Shown here in pieces: positions 1 through 7,937 of a stretch of DNA of 64,000 bases. The stretch is from positions 1 to 64,000 of the forward strand of contig CAADYR010000116.1 of NCBI GenBank assembly GCA_900753305.1, read 5' to 3'. The first letter of the stretch is position 1; the number at the start of each line of letters is the position of its first letter. The notes under the pieces are model-generated. The model was not told where the DNA came from and ran no database searches. It saw nothing but the letters and a program-made list of their open reading frames with translations. Origin of the DNA: Lachnospiraceae bacterium. GTDB lineage: Bacteria > Bacillota > Clostridia > Lachnospirales > Lachnospiraceae. The position numbers and the translations under genes are program-made.

Positions 1-1478
1 CCGCCGCAGCCAAAGGCGTATCTTTACCGGATATTACTGCAGGAATCTGTGAAGCAATCGTCAGCAACTATCTGCACAAAGTCACAGAGTCCTCTATGAT
101 AGGACAGCATATCGTATTACAGGGTGGAGTAGCCTACAATCCGGATATAGTAGCAGCTTTTAAAAGAAGATTTCCGACACGAGTGTCAGTTAATCCTTAT
201 TTCCCAATCAGTGGTGCACTGGGTGTTGCGCTAATCGCTGCCAGTGAGCAAAAGACGGCAGACATTCAGGAAACACAGGAAAATGAATATTTTATGGAGC
301 GTTCCATGCAGGCACTGTTAGATGGTTATGATGGCAGGATCGATCCGTCTAAGAAGACAGTAGGAGTTCCTTATTATCAACACCTACGAATGAACATACC
401 GTTGCACTGAGCCAGCAGTATGCGCCGTGGCATTGATGAAAGGTTCGGCAGCATTGGTGAAATATACCTCATATATGGAAGCACAGGGTAAGAAACTGCT
501 GGCATCCCTTCAACCAGAGGACAAAGTGCTGGTGCTGATTTCCAGACCATATAATATCGGAGATCCTACTTTGAATATGAAGATCGGTAAGCTGTTGATA
601 GACAGGGGATACAAGGTGATCACAGTAGAGCATTTGCCGGCAGAAGATACGGATATTTCCGATCAGTATCCCAATTTTTACTGGCCGTTTTCACAGCATA
701 TCGTAACAGGGGCGAAACAGATTCGCAGACATCCTAATCTGTATGCTGTATATCTGACCAATCATGGTTGTGGACCTGACACGATGCTCACTCACGTATT
801 CCGCAAGGAAATGGAGGGTAAACCATACTTGCAGATAGAGGTAGATGAACATTATTCTCCGGTTGGAATCATCACGCGTATCGAAGCTTTCCTGAACAGC
901 CTGACACATCAGCCGTCCTGTATTGTGCCTGAGGATTTTGATGTCAGGGCAATTCCTGTGGAGCATTTTGAGATCAGAAGGACGCCTTCGGGAGAGCGGA
1001 AGCTGTATATTCCATATATGCCGGTCTATGCAGAACTTCTGGCTGATTATTACAGACGAAGTTATCAGGTACAGGCAATAGTTCTGCCACCAGTAGGAGA
1101 AGAACAGTTGCAGATGGGGCGCGATGTAACAAGTACTAGGGAGTGTATTACTTTTACGGCACTTCTTGGAAGCATATTATGGCAGGCGGCGCAGGATGAA
1201 GCGCCTTTTGCCCGGAGGTGAAGGAACTGTTTGCTGTCGCTGATGATAAATTCCCGGGATACGCGGGTGCAAATGGCAGATACCGATATGCAAAAGTACG
1301 ATTGCAACAGCATGTAAGCGCTGTTATAACAGTGGCTCCCCACTATGAAAATACAGCTTTTGTGCAGGAACTTGCAGGAATAGACACTGATTTGCCATTG
1401 TATCATCTGGCAGTTGATGCGGATGAGGATGACAACCTGATGAATGCATTGGAATCTTTCTTATTCTATCTGCACTAA
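1..1478 (+). pseudogene. Broken acyl-CoA dehydratase activase (BadF/BadG/BcrA/BcrD family), 3' part
   Basis: The window opens inside a large activase-type gene. Frame 3 is open from base 3 and encodes the end of an ActivaseATPase domain, with the family segment HIVLQGGVAYNPDIVAAF; it stops at 410. Frame 1 then carries the C-terminal half (LISRPYNIGDP, NHGCGPD segments typical of the DUF2229/HgdB-like part) and stops at 1221. Frame 3 takes over again for 86 codons to 1478. Compared with the intact relative at 34954..39294, roughly 150-170 residues expected between the ATPase and C-terminal parts are missing around 385-430, so this junction is a deletion plus frameshift; the break near 1218 is a simple frameshift. 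Such activases use ATP to drive low-potential electron transfer to 2-hydroxyacyl-CoA dehydratases. With two lesions it is probably inactive; a sequencing or assembly error could explain the second lesion but hardly the deletion. Confidence 0.8.
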
Positions 1479-1491
1479 TACAGCAAAAATA

Positions 1492-1520
1492 TTTACAGAG
1501 CCCTTATGGCGTGCTACAAT
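1492..1520 (+). promoter_or_regulatory. Sigma-A promoter for the cupin gene
   Basis: TTTACA (1492-1497), a 17-base spacer and TACAAT (1515-1520) lie about 60 bases upstream of the cupin start and just after the broken activase gene. Confidence 0.55.
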
Positions 1521-1579
1521 GATACACGTTACAGGATTCGACACATATATTATAGAAAAAGAAAAAGGCAGGATTATAT

Positions 1580-2017
1580 ATGTGTTGTAATCGTTGTTCG
1601 GGTATGGAGGACAGAGAGTCCTCGCCGATGATCATGGATGTATGTAAGGTAGCAAAAGAAAATTCCAACTTCCGCAAGAGCGTATGGACCGGTAAATGTA
1701 TGCAGATGACATTAATGAGCATACCGCCCCGTGGAGAGATCGGGCTGGAAGTACATGAAAAAACAGATCAGATGATACGTGTGGAACAGGGCAGAGGCAT
1801 TGCCATGATGGGTAATTGCCAGTGCAGACCTAACATGGAACTTGAGATATGTGAGGGAGATGTTGTATTTGTACCGACTGGCACCTGGCATAATATCAGA
1901 AATATCGGCAGAGAACCTCTGAAATTATCTTCTACCTATGCACCGCCTGCACATCCCAAGGGAACAGTACAAAAGTCCAGAGAAGATGCAGACAGAACAG
2001 GGTGCAGAAACAGGTAA
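1580..2017 (+). CDS. Small cupin-domain protein
   Basis: This 145-residue protein is a single-domain cupin. The second cupin motif is textbook (GDVVFVPTGTWHNIRN, about residues 97-112), supplying one metal-ligand His. The first motif is present but loose (EIGLEVHEKTDQMIRVEQG): it keeps one His and the following region but has Asp where the second His is usual, so metal binding may be incomplete. The N-terminus has a Cys-rich stretch (MCCNRC) of unknown meaning. Members of this group are annotated only as cupin proteins, sometimes related to phosphomannose isomerase-type barrels; substrate is unknown. It has its own promoter at 1492-1520 and is followed after 31 bases by mscL, so the two may be co-transcribed. 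The start at 1580 has an AGGCAGGA ribosome binding site about 8 bases upstream. Confidence 0.8.
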   Translation: MCCNRCSGMEDRESSPMIMDVCKVAKENSNFRKSVWTGKCMQMTLMSIPPRGEIGLEVHEKTDQMIRVEQGRGIAMMGNCQCRPNMELEICEGDVVFVPTGTWHNIRNIGREPLKLSSTYAPPAHPKGTVQKSREDADRTGCRNR

Positions 2018-2048
2018 CGATAAATAGCAGAAAGGTACGGTCTTGGGT

Positions 2049-2483
2049 ATGAACAAAGGAAAAGGTTTTATTGAAGAATTTAAGAAATTTATCATGCGTG
2101 GCAATGTCATGGATATGGCAGTCGGTGTAATCGTAGGTGGCGCATTTACTTCCATCGTTACATCACTCAATCAGGATATTCTGACTCCTATCCTTGGTAT
2201 TTTTGGCGGTACGGATTTCTCTAACCTGAAGGTCACACTGGGAAGTGGAGAGAATGCGCCTGTGCTGTGTTATGGAAATTTCATTACGGCTGTTATTAAT
2301 TTTCTGATCACTGCGTTTGTGATTTTTGTTCTTGTAAAAGCCATCAATAAAATCGGAGATAAACTAATTAAGAAAGAGGAAGAAGCACCGGCAGAGCCAA
2401 CGACCAAGATGTGTCCATATTGCAGAAGTGAGATTGCAAAGGAAGCAACCCGTTGTCCTCACTGTACTTCGAATCTGGAATAA
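2049..2483 (+). CDS. mscL: Large-conductance mechanosensitive channel MscL with C-terminal zinc ribbon
   Basis: MscL opens a wide pore in the cytoplasmic membrane when membrane tension rises and protects against hypo-osmotic shock. The 144-residue protein has the amphipathic N-terminal helix (FIEEFKKFIMRGNVMDMAVG), the conserved TM1 start (AVGVIVGGAFTSIVTSL) and a second membrane helix (about residues 77-100). The C-terminus carries a zinc ribbon with two Cys pairs (CPYC and CPHC), replacing the usual cytoplasmic helix bundle; this variant is common in clostridia. I chose the ATG at 2049 over a TTG six bases upstream because family members start with one Met before the charged stretch and AGAAAGG lies at a suitable distance. 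A terminator follows at 2491-2522, closing the cupin-mscL unit. Confidence 0.95.
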   Translation: MNKGKGFIEEFKKFIMRGNVMDMAVGVIVGGAFTSIVTSLNQDILTPILGIFGGTDFSNLKVTLGSGENAPVLCYGNFITAVINFLITAFVIFVLVKAINKIGDKLIKKEEEAPAEPTTKMCPYCRSEIAKEATRCPHCTSNLE

Positions 2484-2490
2484 AACAGAT

Positions 2491-2522
2491 GTCTGTGGGA
2501 TTAAGATGTCCTGCAGACTTTT
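2491..2522 (+). terminator. Rho-independent terminator after mscL
   Basis: A 10-base-pair stem with two G-U pairs (2491-2500 with 2509-2518) is followed by TTTT. Confidence 0.65.
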
Positions 2523-2547
2523 CTGTATGCCGGGTGGAGCATGACAG

Positions 2548-2576
2548 TAGACAAAAGGAAAAAATAATGATAAAAT
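2548..2576 (+). promoter_or_regulatory. Sigma-A promoter for the coiled-coil gene
   Basis: TAGACA (2548-2553), 17-base spacer, TAAAAT (2571-2576), 60 bases before the start at 2638. Confidence 0.5.
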
Positions 2577-2637
2577 CGTAACTGTTTGGGAAACGCAGAA
2601 AAGACTTGATTATTAAAATTACGGAACAGTTACGGAA

Positions 2638-3036
2638 ATGGAAAGGTATGAGAACGGCATGAGCAGCTTTAAGGAAAATATCTATCAGAAGCATGGTTTT
2701 ATTTATCAGATCGGAGAAAAATATTATGCGTTGGGAGCAAATATTTTTGCACAAATAACAGATAAGGCAGAAATTGATAACATGGAACTGTTGAACAATG
2801 CATTAAATAAGAATAATGAGCGTCAGATCTCTAAATATCTGGACAAAGTCATTCGTATTGCGAATACATACAGAGTAGATGCGAGAGAGCATTATAAACA
2901 GCAGGAGAAGCTATATGCTTTTGTGGATGAATTAGAGCGGGACCATCAGGAAGAATATCTTAAATTACAGAAGCAGTTCTCACAGTTCGAGGAGTTGTTC
3001 GACAGGTATTCCAAATATGGAAAAGAAAATCAGTAA
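2638..3036 (+). CDS. Hypothetical coiled-coil protein
   Basis: I do not recognise this 132-residue protein. It is soluble, strongly charged and almost entirely helical in appearance, with a coiled-coil-like C-terminal half rich in Glu, Lys, Gln and aromatic residues (about 75-125). There is no signal peptide, no membrane segment and no Cys motif. The gene stands alone between the mscL terminator and the tRNA-Arg gene and has its own promoter. The start could be the ATG at 2638 or an in-frame ATG at 2659, which has a GAAAGG sequence 12 bases upstream. Coding is supported by its length and promoter, not by a family match. Confidence 0.6.
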   Translation: MERYENGMSSFKENIYQKHGFIYQIGEKYYALGANIFAQITDKAEIDNMELLNNALNKNNERQISKYLDKVIRIANTYRVDAREHYKQQEKLYAFVDELERDHQEEYLKLQKQFSQFEELFDRYSKYGKENQ

Positions 3037-3085
3037 TATGTGGCAGCAGGTTCCTGTATTGACATAAAATGTTAAAGGCTGACAC

Positions 3086-3114
3086 TGGACAAATAAATAT
3101 AAGTATGCTATGAT
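3086..3114 (+). promoter_or_regulatory. Promoter of the tRNA-Arg gene
   Basis: TGGACA (3086-3091), exactly 17 bases, TATGAT (3109-3114), 40 bases before the mature tRNA 5' end. Confidence 0.75.
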
Positions 3115-3153
3115 TACAAACGTGATGTAACAAATTTGTAACATATGCCACAT

Positions 3154-3225
3154 GCACCCGTAGTCTAATGGATAGAACGGAGGCCTCCGACGCCTTTAAT
3201 GCAGGTTCGATTCCTGTCGGGTGCA
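3154..3225 (+). tRNA. tRNA-Arg (anticodon CCG)
   Basis: The cloverleaf can be folded by hand. The acceptor stem is GCACCCG paired with CGGGTGC plus discriminator A. The anticodon stem GAGGC/GCCTT encloses the loop CTCCGAC, giving anticodon CCG, which reads CGG. The T arm is GCAGG-TTCGATT-CCTGT. The 3' CCA is not encoded. CGG is a rare arginine codon in such AT-rich genomes, which fits a single weakly needed isoacceptor with its own promoter. Confidence 0.93.
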
Positions 3226-3343
3226 TTTTGCGTATCTACGCGCAACTTTTCAATTTGACATAGAGTATGATCTCTGAATCTGGATGTTAAGTATGTGCCA
3301 TGGCATGTAATAAATGCTATTTGGCATCAGAATGGAGTATGAA

Positions 3344-4633
3344 ATGAGCAGTAATAAAAAGAATGATAACAACAATTGGGTCAGCACAGCCAAAGAGAAA
3401 TTGACCACTGTATTAAATAAGAAAAATTCCAGAATCGTTGCTGTATCAGCAGCAAAAATATTACTTCCGGTCGCAGCTTTGATCATTGTGATAGCAACCA
3501 TTGTATCATTGGTACATTCCAAAAATAAAAAGGATACACAAACGGCGGCATCTTTTACAGAAGAGTCCACGGAAAATGCAGTATCTTCAGCGGTGTTGAA
3601 TGAGCCGTTGCAGGAAAATGCATATCCGGCTGTAAATAAACTGGTCAATGACTTTTACACAGCGCTTGCAGATGGAGATATGGCAACTGTCCAGAGCCTG
3701 AAAGATTATACTAATGACAAAGAACTGATCACATATGAGAAAAAGAGTGAATACATTGAGTCATATAACAATCTGACCTGTTATACAAAGGATGGTATTG
3801 ATCCCAATACATATTATCTATATGTATGTTATGATGTGAAATTTAAAGATATTGATACGATGGCACCAGGTTTAAATGCATGGTATGTCTATACGAATGA
3901 TTCAGGTGCACTTCAGATCGATGGCGATATGGAAGAAAGCGTAACAGCAGCACTGAAACTTGTGACCAGTCAGGATGACGTGGTGGATCTGTATAATAAA
4001 GTGGATGTTGAATATAAAGAAGCAATTGCAGGAGATGAACAGCTCAATACATTCCTTGCAGAATTCCCTAATGAGATCAAAACTTCTGTTGGTGTAGCAC
4101 TTGCACAATTAGAGCAGGAATCACAGGAAGAAACCCAGACAGAGCAGCAGACAGAAACTGAAAATACACAGGAGACAACAGAAGCTGCAGCAGAAGAACA
4201 GACACAGAACCAGACAGTAAATCAGCAGGTAAGAGCTACTGATACAGTAAATGTCAGAGCATCTGACAGTGAAGTGGCAGACAAAGTCGGTAAAGCTCAA
4301 AAAGGTGATATTCTTACACGTACAGAAGAAAAGAACAATGGCTGGAGCAAGGTGATTTATGATGGCAAGGAAGCTTATATAAAGAGTGATTATCTGGAAG
4401 TCGTATCAACAGAGAGTACAGATACAACAGCCGGTACAACAACAGACACAACTGTAAAGACAGTAACAGCCAAGACAAATGTTAATGTAAGAAATGCAGC
4501 CAGCCAGGATGCAGATAAGATCGGCGTAGCACAGGGCGAAGCTACTTTCAAGGTGTTAGAAGACATGGGCGAATGGCTGAAAATTGATTATAATGGTCAG
4601 ACAGGCTATGTGAAAGCAGAGTTTTTTGAGTAA
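3344..4633 (+). CDS. Membrane-anchored protein with NTF2-like region and two bacterial SH3 domains
   Basis: This 429-residue protein has a short cytoplasmic N-terminus, one membrane helix (about residues 37-57) and a large outside part. After the helix comes a region resembling NTF2-like/SnoaL folds (about 95-240), then a Gln/Glu/Thr-rich linker (about 250-292), then two SH3b domains (about 295-348 and 375-429), recognisable by VNVRA and VNVRNAAS starts and GWSKV/GEWLKI segments. SH3b domains usually bind peptidoglycan or cross-bridges, so a role at the cell wall is likely. The ATG at 3344 is preferred because GGAG lies six bases upstream; an earlier in-frame ATG at 3314 lacks a ribosome binding site. 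The gene follows the tRNA with no clear terminator between and ends just before the promoter at 4640. Confidence 0.75.
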   Translation: MSSNKKNDNNNWVSTAKEKLTTVLNKKNSRIVAVSAAKILLPVAALIIVIATIVSLVHSKNKKDTQTAASFTEESTENAVSSAVLNEPLQENAYPAVNKLVNDFYTALADGDMATVQSLKDYTNDKELITYEKKSEYIESYNNLTCYTKDGIDPNTYYLYVCYDVKFKDIDTMAPGLNAWYVYTNDSGALQIDGDMEESVTAALKLVTSQDDVVDLYNKVDVEYKEAIAGDEQLNTFLAEFPNEIKTSVGVALAQLEQESQEETQTEQQTETENTQETTEAAAEEQTQNQTVNQQVRATDTVNVRASDSEVADKVGKAQKGDILTRTEEKNNGWSKVIYDGKEAYIKSDYLEVVSTESTDTTAGTTTDTTVKTVTAKTNVNVRNAASQDADKIGVAQGEATFKVLEDMGEWLKIDYNGQTGYVKAEFFE

Positions 4634-4639
4634 ATTTTG

Positions 4640-4667
4640 TTGAAATCGCGTCTGAATCATATATAAT
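4640..4667 (+). promoter_or_regulatory. Sigma-A promoter upstream of the oxidoreductase gene
   Basis: TTGAAA (4640-4645), 16-base spacer, perfect TATAAT (4662-4667). The predicted RNA start, near 4674, lies before the hairpin at 4690-4715, so that hairpin is in the leader. Confidence 0.75.
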
Positions 4668-4689
4668 AGAATAGAGTGTCAATAGAAAA

Positions 4690-4720
4690 CCCATGTGGCC
4701 TCGAGGCTACATGGGCTTTT
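4690..4720 (+). terminator. Terminator or leader attenuator hairpin
   Basis: CCCATGT-GGCC-TCGA-GGCT-ACATGGG forms a nearly perfect long stem with a four-base loop (4690-4715), followed by CTTTT. It can end the SH3 gene transcript, but it also lies between the 4640 promoter and the next gene. The T run is short, so termination may be partial. Confidence 0.7.
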
Positions 4721-4760
4721 GAGCCTATATATTGTGTTTCTCAATTTTGGAGGGATGTTT

Positions 4761-5810
4761 ATGTTCAATCAGAAGAAAGTTGCCATTATGGGAACAGGCA
4801 ATATTGCCAGAACAATGGCACGTACAATAAAGAGAATGAAAAATGTAAAGTGCTATGCAGTTGCATCCAGGGATATGGACAGGGCACAGGCTTTTGCAAA
4901 AGAATTTGGTGTAAAAAGGGCATATGGCTCTTATGAAGAAATGATGGCAGATACTAAAATAGATCTGGTATACATAGCAACACCACATTCGGAACATTAT
5001 GCCAATATGAAGCTGTGCATAGAGAATGGATTTCCAGTATTATGTGAGAAGGCTTTTACAGCCAATGCAGCACAGGCAGAAGAAATTTTCAAACTGGCAG
5101 CAGAGCGCAATATTTTTATTTCAGAGGCGATGTGGACAAGATATATGCCAATGCTGACTACGATCAAAGGTCTGCTGACTTCGGGTATGATCGGGGAACC
5201 GTCCATGCTTACATGTAATCTGGGTTATCATATTGTTGATGTGCCAAGACTGATCGAGCCATCTCTTGCAGGAGGTGCACTTCTGGATGTTGGTGTCTAT
5301 ACACTGAACTTTGCATCTATGATGTTCGGAACTGATATTGTAAAGGTAGATTCCTGCTGTACGCTGACTCCCTCAGGAGTAGATGCTTCAGATAGCATTA
5401 CATTGACTTACCGGGATGGCAAAATGGCAGTGCTGAACAGCACAATGCTTGGTATCAGTGACCGCAGGGGAATCATATATGGAACAAATGGCTATATGGA
5501 GATTGAGAATATCAATAATTTCGAGTCAGTTACAGTATACGACAGAAACCGTAAAGTTATCAAAACACTGAAAGCTCCTGCACAGATCACAGGATATGAA
5601 TATGAAGTTGCTGCATGCCTGGATGCAATAGACAAGAAGTCTACAGAATGTTGGGAAATGCCTCATGCGGAGACTTTGCGTATCATGAAAATGATGGATG
5701 GGCTGAGACAGAACTGGGGAGTAAAGTATCCTTTCGAAATGCCGGAATCAGCAGATGTGCCTGAAGTGATCGAAGAGAAAGAAGAACCTGAGGAATTAAC
5801 ACAGGAATAA
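4761..5810 (+). CDS. Gfo/Idh/MocA-family NAD(P)-dependent oxidoreductase
   Basis: The 349-residue protein has an N-terminal Rossmann fold with the dinucleotide motif VAIMGTGNIARTM (about residues 6-18), the family element (C)EKAFTANAAQAEE with the conserved Lys of the EKP-like motif (about residue 94), and a C-terminal alpha/beta catalytic domain (about 120-320) containing GGALLDVGVYTLNF. Such enzymes oxidise or reduce sugars, inositols or dihydrodiols; the exact substrate cannot be read from sequence. The C-terminal 20 residues are Glu-rich. The ATG at 4761 has GGAGGG six bases upstream; the in-frame ATG at 4755 abuts that site and is less likely. It has its own promoter and a leader hairpin. 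Confidence 0.88.
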   Translation: MFNQKKVAIMGTGNIARTMARTIKRMKNVKCYAVASRDMDRAQAFAKEFGVKRAYGSYEEMMADTKIDLVYIATPHSEHYANMKLCIENGFPVLCEKAFTANAAQAEEIFKLAAERNIFISEAMWTRYMPMLTTIKGLLTSGMIGEPSMLTCNLGYHIVDVPRLIEPSLAGGALLDVGVYTLNFASMMFGTDIVKVDSCCTLTPSGVDASDSITLTYRDGKMAVLNSTMLGISDRRGIIYGTNGYMEIENINNFESVTVYDRNRKVIKTLKAPAQITGYEYEVAACLDAIDKKSTECWEMPHAETLRIMKMMDGLRQNWGVKYPFEMPESADVPEVIEEKEEPEELTQE

Positions 5811-5875
5811 AAGAATATAAAAAAGGATATTCTATAGCTATCATAAACTGCATATTATGCAGACAGGAGGTAGCT

Positions 5876-6307
5876 ATGAACAGGGATGATACAGAACTTT
5901 TAAAGGAAGTACAGAAAAACACAAGAATGGCAGTGAAAGCCATAGAGACGATATCTGATAAAGTATGTAATGATAAGCTCGGTTATGAACTGTCAAAGGA
6001 GAATCTGACTTTTTCGAACCTGCATAATAAAGCAGTGGATATGCTGACCAGGGAAAGCAAAGATGTATATCATCCAAGTGCAATAGAAGATATGATGTTA
6101 TCGGGAGCCATCCATATGAACACGATGCTTAATAACAGCACCAGCAAGATTGCAGAACTGATGATACAGGGAAACAATCGTGGCATTATGAGTATGTGGA
6201 AAACCATAAACCATCATGATAATGCACAGAAAATGTCTATGGAAATAGCAAAAGAATTAATGGATTTTGAAGAAAAATGCATTGAAAAGTTAAAGGATTA
6301 TTTATGA
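5876..6307 (+). CDS. Hypothetical helical protein upstream of the pseudouridine synthase
   Basis: The 143-residue product is predicted helical throughout, with a pattern that suggests a four-helix bundle (for example helices around residues 1-30, 38-62, 70-100 and 108-143). It lacks a signal peptide and membrane spans. I recognise no family with confidence; it recalls ferritin-like bundle proteins but without their ExxH iron ligands. The start has AGGAGG seven bases upstream. Its stop overlaps the next gene in ATGA, so translation of the two is probably coupled. Confidence 0.7.
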   Translation: MNRDDTELLKEVQKNTRMAVKAIETISDKVCNDKLGYELSKENLTFSNLHNKAVDMLTRESKDVYHPSAIEDMMLSGAIHMNTMLNNSTSKIAELMIQGNNRGIMSMWKTINHHDNAQKMSMEIAKELMDFEEKCIEKLKDYL

Positions 6308-7038
6308 CAAGATTAAATAAATATCTGGCAGAATGTGGAGTGTGTTCCAGACGTGAGGCTGACCGTTATATAGACCAGGGCAGAGTGACTGTAAATCATG
6401 TAACGGCGGTAAGTGGTATGCAGGTGAGTGTGAAAGATCTGGTTGAGGTCAATGGCAAAGCAGTCAGACCTGTGGAATCTAAAATCATACTTGCCTACAA
6501 CAAACCGGTAGGAGTTACCTGCACGGAGAAGGATGTCCATGCTGCCAGAACGATACATCAGGCACTCAGGTATCCAACGAGACTGACCTATGCGGGAAGA
6601 CTTGACCGGGATTCAGAGGGCTTGTTGATCATGACAAATGATGGAGATCTGATCCAACGAATGATGAAAGGCTCAGCAGGACATGAAAAGGAATATGTTG
6701 TAAAGGTAAATAAACCTGTTACACAGGAATTCCTAAATGGCATGTCACAAGGAGTCTATTTAAAAGAACTGGATACAACGACCCGTCCGTGTAAACTGGA
6801 GATGAAGGGAAAATATACATTTCATATTGTCCTGACCCAGGGATTGAACCGTCAGATTCGAAGAATGTGTCAGTATTTTGGATATGAAGTAGTTTCCCTG
6901 AGACGAATCAGAGTACTCAATATTGAACTGGGTAATCTGACAAGTAATCAGTACCGTGAATTGACAGTAGAAGAACGGACAAAGTTATATGAATTATGTG
7001 GCATGAGGCAGCCACACAGGAATAGTCAGAAAGGTTAG
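6304..7038 (+). CDS. rluF: RluF-like 23S rRNA pseudouridine synthase
   Basis: Members of the RsuA/RluB/RluE/RluF family turn a specific uridine of rRNA into pseudouridine. The 244-residue protein has an N-terminal S4 RNA-binding domain (RLNKYLAECGVCSRREADRY, residues 3-22) followed by the catalytic domain with GRLDRDSEGLLI; Asp101 is the catalytic aspartate. The segment LNRQIRRMCQYFGYEV is characteristic, and overall similarity looks closest to RluF, which modifies U2604 in Escherichia coli, although RluB-like specificity cannot be excluded. The ATG overlaps the stop of the preceding gene by four bases, and the next gene starts eight bases after the stop, so all three appear to be one operon. 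Confidence 0.88.
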   Translation: MTRLNKYLAECGVCSRREADRYIDQGRVTVNHVTAVSGMQVSVKDLVEVNGKAVRPVESKIILAYNKPVGVTCTEKDVHAARTIHQALRYPTRLTYAGRLDRDSEGLLIMTNDGDLIQRMMKGSAGHEKEYVVKVNKPVTQEFLNGMSQGVYLKELDTTTRPCKLEMKGKYTFHIVLTQGLNRQIRRMCQYFGYEVVSLRRIRVLNIELGNLTSNQYRELTVEERTKLYELCGMRQPHRNSQKG

Positions 7039-7045
7039 GTTTAAT

Positions 7046-7894
7046 ATGTTACATGCAATAGAGCATGCATTTCAGGATAGTATAGTATTGATTCCTGTTT
7101 TGCTTATTACATATCTTTTGATGGAATGGCTGGAGCATAAAGCAAAAGATAGAACACTGGGGATCATAAGCGTATCAGGCAAAATGGGACCGCTGATCGG
7201 TGGTGTTTTTGGAATAATTCCACAGTGCGGGCTTTCTGGTGCAGCGGCAAGTTTTTATGCAGCTCATAGTATCACATTGGGTACATTGATTGCTATTTTT
7301 ATGGCAACATCGGATGAAATGCTGCCAATTCTTATTTCTTCTGCAATACAGCCGTGGATGATCGTAAAGATTCTGGTTATAAAGTGTGTAGCAGGTATTG
7401 TATGCGGATATCTGGTAGATCTGGTTTATAAGAGAAAACCTAAAATAGAGGCGAATCATATTCATGATTTCTGCGAACAGGAACATTGTGATTGCGATCA
7501 TGACCATAATATTTTTCTGTCTGCATTGAAGCATACGGTCAATATTGTTATTTTGATTTTCCTTGTATCTATTGTTCTGAATATTTTCTTTGAATATACA
7601 GAAGATACTGCGTATGCTGCTATTTTATGGAATCATCCTGTGTGGGGACATATTTTGTCAGGATTGATCGGATTGATTCCCAATTGTTCTGCATCTGTAC
7701 TGCTTACCAATTTATATGTGCAGGGAATTATGGATGTCGGAACTATGATGACAGGACTTTTTGTGAACGCAGGTGTAGGACTGTTGATTTTGTATAAAGT
7801 AAATCATCATGTAAAAGAAAATGTAACAATAACGGGAGTTTTATACGTTCTTGGCATTGTTGCAGGTGTGATTTCAGGATTGATTCTGGGATAA
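7046..7894 (+). CDS. Putative 10TM heavy-metal exporter (ArsP_2/PF11449-like)
   Basis: The 282-residue membrane protein is built as two related halves, each with the motif FGIIPQCGLSGAAASFYA (residues about 51-68) or LIGLIPNCSASVLLTN (about 210-225), the hallmark of the PF11449 family. A His/Asp/Cys-rich loop lies between the halves (HIHDFCEQEHCDCDHDH, about 137-153) and is a likely metal-binding site. These proteins are annotated as arsenic efflux or putative manganese transporters; substrate here is unproven, with a soft divalent metal favoured by the loop. It sits eight bases after the pseudouridine synthase and 43 bases before ligA in the same direction. No riboswitch-like structure is visible in the short gaps. 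Confidence 0.82.
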   Translation: MLHAIEHAFQDSIVLIPVLLITYLLMEWLEHKAKDRTLGIISVSGKMGPLIGGVFGIIPQCGLSGAAASFYAAHSITLGTLIAIFMATSDEMLPILISSAIQPWMIVKILVIKCVAGIVCGYLVDLVYKRKPKIEANHIHDFCEQEHCDCDHDHNIFLSALKHTVNIVILIFLVSIVLNIFFEYTEDTAYAAILWNHPVWGHILSGLIGLIPNCSASVLLTNLYVQGIMDVGTMMTGLFVNAGVGLLILYKVNHHVKENVTITGVLYVLGIVAGVISGLILG

Positions 7895-7937
7895 GGATCA
7901 TACATTATGACGGATAAGAAAGGCATGGTATAGATAT

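Noticed and set aside
427..1221. A separate intact gene for a 264-residue protein
   Set aside because: The sequence is the C-terminal half of the activase family, continues the upstream frame's protein, and begins at an in-frame GTG without a ribosome binding site. It is part of the broken gene.
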